A stretch of DNA of 35,360 nt from Alphaproteobacteria bacterium UBA4588 (lineage in GTDB: Bacteria; Pseudomonadota; Alphaproteobacteria; Puniceispirillales; Puniceispirillaceae): positions 4,270 through 39,629 of the forward strand of contig DGJU01000057.1 of assembly GCA_002387605.1 (NCBI GenBank), read 5' to 3'. Under the pieces are notes generated by a model that searched no databases, was not told the origin of the DNA, and saw only the letters and a list, made by a program, of their open reading frames with translations. The position numbers and the translations under genes were made by a program. Below, piece by piece: positions 32,434-35,360 of the stretch. Numbering within the stretch: the first letter of the stretch is position 1; every line of letters begins with the position of its first letter.

Positions 32434-32487
32434 TGCTCGGGGCAATGTTTCTTCTGATAGACCTTTTTCGGAGTGTTCTGAAACCCT

Positions 32488-33081
32488 ATGACACGTTCAT
32501 TTATCTTTTCTAGCTTTCTTCTTATTTCTTCTGCGCTTGCATTATCCGGCTGTGTGAATGCTGCTATTGGCATAGGAACAGCAGCTGTTGCTGCATCAAC
32601 GACGGAGAAGGGGTTATCAACCTCTGTTTCTGATTCAGTGATTCAGACCAAATTGTCAGACAGTTTTATCCAAACAAGCCAATCCATTTTCTTGAATGTG
32701 GAAACCTCGGTTAATGACGGGTCTGTGTTGCTCACAGGGAAGCTTAAAACGCAGGAAGAGAAAATTACAGCAACACGGCTATCATGGGAAATTAGAGGCG
32801 TCCGCGAAGTTATTAACGAGATTCAATTATCAGAGGCAAGCTCCTTTAAGAGCTCAGCAAAAGATTTAGCCGCAAGCGCTCAGCTTCGTGCCGCTCTTAT
32901 TCGCGACGCTGATATTTCATCGCTTAATTTTTCCATCGATGTCGTAAACGGTATTGTGTATTTGTCTGGCGTTGCTGAAAACGAGGAAGAGCGCGAGCGT
33001 GTTGTCGCCCACGCTCAGGAATTACGCTTTGCAAAGCAGGTCGTCAGCTACATTATTCTGATATATGACCGGCGTAAATAA
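32488..33081 (+). CDS. BON-domain outer-membrane lipoprotein (DolP/YraP-like)
   Basis: A 197-residue lipoprotein. The signal sequence ends in lipobox LSGC with Cys22. A small Gly/Ala-rich stretch (24-35) is followed by two BON domains (about 48-117 and 124-193). The first has IQTKLSDSF and VNDGSVLLTGKLKTQEEKITA; the second has LRAALIRDADISSLNFSIDV and VNGIVYLSGVAENEEERERV. Two BON domains behind a lipid anchor is the DolP (YraP) plan; DolP protects outer-membrane integrity and BAM function in E. coli. Its place downstream of rsmI and yraN supports this. The intervening diaA of E. coli is absent. I leave the symbol empty because OsmY-like paralogues share the fold. Confidence 0.87.
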   Translation: MTRSFIFSSFLLISSALALSGCVNAAIGIGTAAVAASTTEKGLSTSVSDSVIQTKLSDSFIQTSQSIFLNVETSVNDGSVLLTGKLKTQEEKITATRLSWEIRGVREVINEIQLSEASSFKSSAKDLAASAQLRAALIRDADISSLNFSIDVVNGIVYLSGVAENEEERERVVAHAQELRFAKQVVSYIILIYDRRK

Positions 33082-33141
33082 GAGCCAGCCGAAGCAAAAG
33101 AGGCATAGCTCCTTGCGCGCATCTCAGACAATGAGGATATC

Positions 33142-34122
33142 ATGACATATAAAATTGCGGTTCAAATGGACCCGGTTGACGCCATTGATATCACTGGTGA
33201 TACAAGTTTTGCCCTTGCACTAGAAGCCCAGAATCGCGGCTGTTCACTCTGGTATTACCACCCCGATGATTTATATCTCGAAGGCGGCGGCATCAAGGCC
33301 ATCTGCCAGACAATGTCATTGCGTGACGTTAAAGGCGAACATGTAACACTTGGTCCCCGAGAAGAGCGCGCGTTAAGTGATATGGATGTTATCCTGATGC
33401 GTCAGGACCCTCCTTTTGACATGGCCTATATCACTGCAACGCACCTGCTAGAAATGCTGCCGGCGCACACCATGGTCATAAATAATCCCCATGAAGTCAG
33501 AAATGCCCCGGAAAAGCTGCTTGTTACGCTGTTCTCAGAGCTTATGCCGCCAACGCTGATTTCGCGTAATTCAGATGTTATCCAACGTTTTCGAAGCCAG
33601 CATAAAGACATTATTATCAAGCCTTTATATGGGAATGGCGGTGCTGGCGTCTTCAGGCTTCAGCCGAGCGATCAGAATATAAATGCCTTGCTAGAGATGT
33701 TTTTTGCCAGCAATCATGAACCTGTCATGGTACAGGCCTTTCTGCCTGATGTTGTTAATGGGGATAAGCGTATTATTCTGATTAATGGCGAGCCTGTTGG
33801 CGCTATCAACCGCGTCCCACAGGAAGGTGAGGCGCGTTCTAACATGCATGTTGGTGGCCGAGCAGAAGCTGTTGAATTAAGCGCGCGGGACCGTGAAATT
33901 TGTGCGGCCATCGGCCCAGAGCTCCGGAAACGCTCACTTGTTTTTGTGGGGATTGATGTAATCGGTGACTATCTGACTGAAATTAATGTTACATCACCAA
34001 CGGGCATTAGAGAAATGACACGCTTTACCGGACGGAATATCGCTGCCAGTTTCTGGGATGCTGTTGACGAGTTGCGCCCGAGCTATCCAGGTAATGGCCC
34101 ACTCAGAAGCACACCGCGATAA
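33142..34122 (+). CDS. gshB: Glutathione synthetase
   Basis: A 326-residue ATP-grasp ligase that joins gamma-glutamylcysteine and glycine to make glutathione. The N-terminus has KIAVQMDPVDAIDITGDTSF, the prokaryotic GshB signature. VILMRQDPPFDMAYITATHL and NNPHEVRNAPEKLL follow. The ATP-grasp region includes DIIIKPLYGNGGAGVFRL, VVNGDKRIILINGEPVGAIN and VGIDVIGDYLTEINVTSPTG, with the metal-binding Glu and Asn in EINVTSP. Length is normal (E. coli 316). AGGA lies five bases before the ATG. The last 40 bases overlap the convergent comM gene. Confidence 0.97.
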   Translation: MTYKIAVQMDPVDAIDITGDTSFALALEAQNRGCSLWYYHPDDLYLEGGGIKAICQTMSLRDVKGEHVTLGPREERALSDMDVILMRQDPPFDMAYITATHLLEMLPAHTMVINNPHEVRNAPEKLLVTLFSELMPPTLISRNSDVIQRFRSQHKDIIIKPLYGNGGAGVFRLQPSDQNINALLEMFFASNHEPVMVQAFLPDVVNGDKRIILINGEPVGAINRVPQEGEARSNMHVGGRAEAVELSARDREICAAIGPELRKRSLVFVGIDVIGDYLTEINVTSPTGIREMTRFTGRNIAASFWDAVDELRPSYPGNGPLRSTPR

Positions 34123-35360
34123 GAAAGTGCTTCCAGAACGTGATGGCGTTGGAGAGTTTCACTTCTTTCAAGGTCAGCGATAGTCTGCGCCACCCGTAGT
34201 ACTTTATGAAAGCCACGTGCCGATAGTTTCTGCTTTGTCATCGCTTCTTCGAGCAGGCGTTTAATGTCCGGCGCTAATACAATATGGCGGTCAATTTGGT
34301 CAGCTGAGAGACGGGCATTCACCTGACTATTGCTGCCATTATGCCGGCCAGCGCCAAATTCGCGGGCAGCAAGAATACGGCGATGTACGCTTGCGCTATT
34401 TTCTGCGACAGACGGCGATAAAAGCTCTGATGGTGGCAATTCGGCAACATCAATCATAATATCAAACCTGTCCAGCATCGGGCCTGATACTTTGGCCATA
34501 TAAAGCCGCGCACAATCTGGTGCACGGCTGCATGCACGAGACGCATCGGCTAGATATCCACACCGACAGGGATTCATGGCTGCAATAAGCTGAAAGCGTG
34601 CAGGATAGCGAATATGATTATTGGCGCGCGCGATAATAATTTCACCTGTTTCCAGAGGCTGCCGCAGGGAATCGATCGCAACACGGTTAAATTCTGCTAA
34701 TTCATCGAGAAACAGAACGCCGTTATGAGCCAGCGAGATTTCACCCGGCATAGCTTTTTGCCCGCCCCCAACCAGTGCTGCCATTGACGCAGAATGATGT
34801 GGTTCGCGAAACGGACGCTTTTGACATAAGCCTCCTTTGGGCACCTGACCAATAATCGAATGAATTACGGTTACTTCCAAGGCTTCGCGGGCAGATAAGG
34901 GGGGTAGTAAATCAGGAAGACGGGCTGCCAGCATGGATTTTCCTGCGCCGGGCGGCCCTATCATCAAAAGATTGTGACCACCGGTGGCAGCTATTTCCAT
35001 CGCTCGTCTGGCAGTTTCCTGTCCTCTCAAATCTGCCATATCTGGCCCTGATGGGGGCGTGTTTAGCATGCCTGGTTTTACAGGAGATAATAATTGTGTA
35101 CCGCGCAGATGGTTTAATAATTCAGTAAGACTACCAGCTGCCAGAATATCAATATCACCACCCCATGCGGCTTCCGGACCATTTTCTGCCGGACAGATTA
35201 ACCGCTGTGAGCGTTCAGCTGCGCATAATGCTGCGGGAAGAATACCTGACACGGGCTGAATACTGCCATCAAGCGATAATTCTCCTAAAACAAGATGTTC
35301 ATCAACAGCGTCTTGCGGCAGTGCGCCCATTGCAACCAACACCCCAAGGGCAATTGGTAA
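34083..35360 (-). CDS. comM: YifB/ComM-family Mg-chelatase-like AAA ATPase (partial, N-terminus off window)
   Basis: The gene runs off the right edge. Reading the edge bases in frame gives LPIALGVLVAMGALP, the usual sequence in the N-terminal Lon-protease-like domain. So 34083-35360 is about 425 codons, and roughly 75-90 are missing. The ATPase has Walker A GPPGAGKSMLAARLPDLLPP, the insert PHHSASMAALVGGG and Walker B GVLFLDELAEFNR. MNPCRCGYL and the Cys cluster to CARLY follow, then the C-terminal helical domain (LSARGFHKVLRVAQTIADLE). In naturally competent species ComM is a hexameric branch-migration helicase used in transformation; the role here is inferred from family. It overlaps gshB by 40 bases. 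Confidence 0.92.
   Translation of the reverse strand, partial: LPIALGVLVAMGALPQDAVDEHLVLGELSLDGSIQPVSGILPAALCAAERSQRLICPAENGPEAAWGGDIDILAAGSLTELLNHLRGTQLLSPVKPGMLNTPPSGPDMADLRGQETARRAMEIAATGGHNLLMIGPPGAGKSMLAARLPDLLPPLSAREALEVTVIHSIIGQVPKGGLCQKRPFREPHHSASMAALVGGGQKAMPGEISLAHNGVLFLDELAEFNRVAIDSLRQPLETGEIIIARANNHIRYPARFQLIAAMNPCRCGYLADASRACSRAPDCARLYMAKVSGPMLDRFDIMIDVAELPPSELLSPSVAENSASVHRRILAAREFGAGRHNGSNSQVNARLSADQIDRHIVLAPDIKRLLEEAMTKQKLSARGFHKVLRVAQTIADLERSETLQRHHVLEALSYRGVLLSGPLPG

Noticed and set aside
32243..32491. Possible frameshift at the C-terminus of YraN, because a second open frame starts at 32243
   Set aside because: The main frame ends with IEIFVISNWRSFRCIPAY, which aligns with the normal YraN C-terminus, so the gene is intact and the other frame is a shadow.

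Overview
The window is a dense, gene-packed piece of chromosome from an alphaproteobacterium of moderate G+C. The case rests on gene content and order. A maeB / mutS-glnD-murJ-trpS-nifU block, a grpE-dnaK-dnaJ-dapB heat-shock block near nth-DUF2244, hrcA divergent from rph-rdgB-hemW, and a sigma-32 promoter of alphaproteobacterial type are all typical of that class. A SAR116-like or Rhodospirillales-like marine lineage is possible, but I cannot place it more finely without a search. I see no rRNA, tRNA, insertion sequence, prophage or CRISPR array. The longest gene-free stretch is about 264 bases.

Left part (1-12228): the partial tsaB runs off the left edge on the minus strand, and a secreted CE4 polysaccharide deacetylase diverges from it. 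A minus-strand run follows, in transcription order mutS, glnD, murJ, trpS, nifU, and a Bax-type glucosaminidase. Together these cover mismatch repair, nitrogen signalling, lipid II flipping, tRNA charging, Fe-S assembly and wall turnover.

Centre (12319-19795): maeB is followed by phoR and phoB. phoB has its own promoter region with a three-unit Pho box. An unrecognised lipoprotein, nth (minus), a DUF2244 membrane protein and dapB (minus) follow.

Heat-shock region (19001-26595): grpE, dnaK, dnaJ and dapB lie on the minus strand. A near-perfect sigma-32 promoter precedes dnaK, a weaker candidate precedes grpE, and a strong hairpin terminator lies between dnaK and dnaJ. hrcA, which often sits directly upstream of grpE in this class, is separated from it here. 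The intruders are two plus-strand genes of unknown function: a soluble protein with a histone-H1-like Lys/Ala tail, and a membrane protein with two zinc ribbons. This pair is the least explained part of the window.

Right part (26826-35360): rph, rdgB and hemW run rightward. A LpoA-like lipoprotein diverges from rsmI-yraN and a DolP-like BON lipoprotein, an arrangement like the E. coli yraL-yraP neighbourhood. gshB and a partial comM (minus) end the window. Five of the six convergent gene pairs overlap or abut, so there is little room for separate terminators. Most of the window is housekeeping. The points worth a second look are the regulatory sites, the two-gene insertion and a few unassigned envelope genes.
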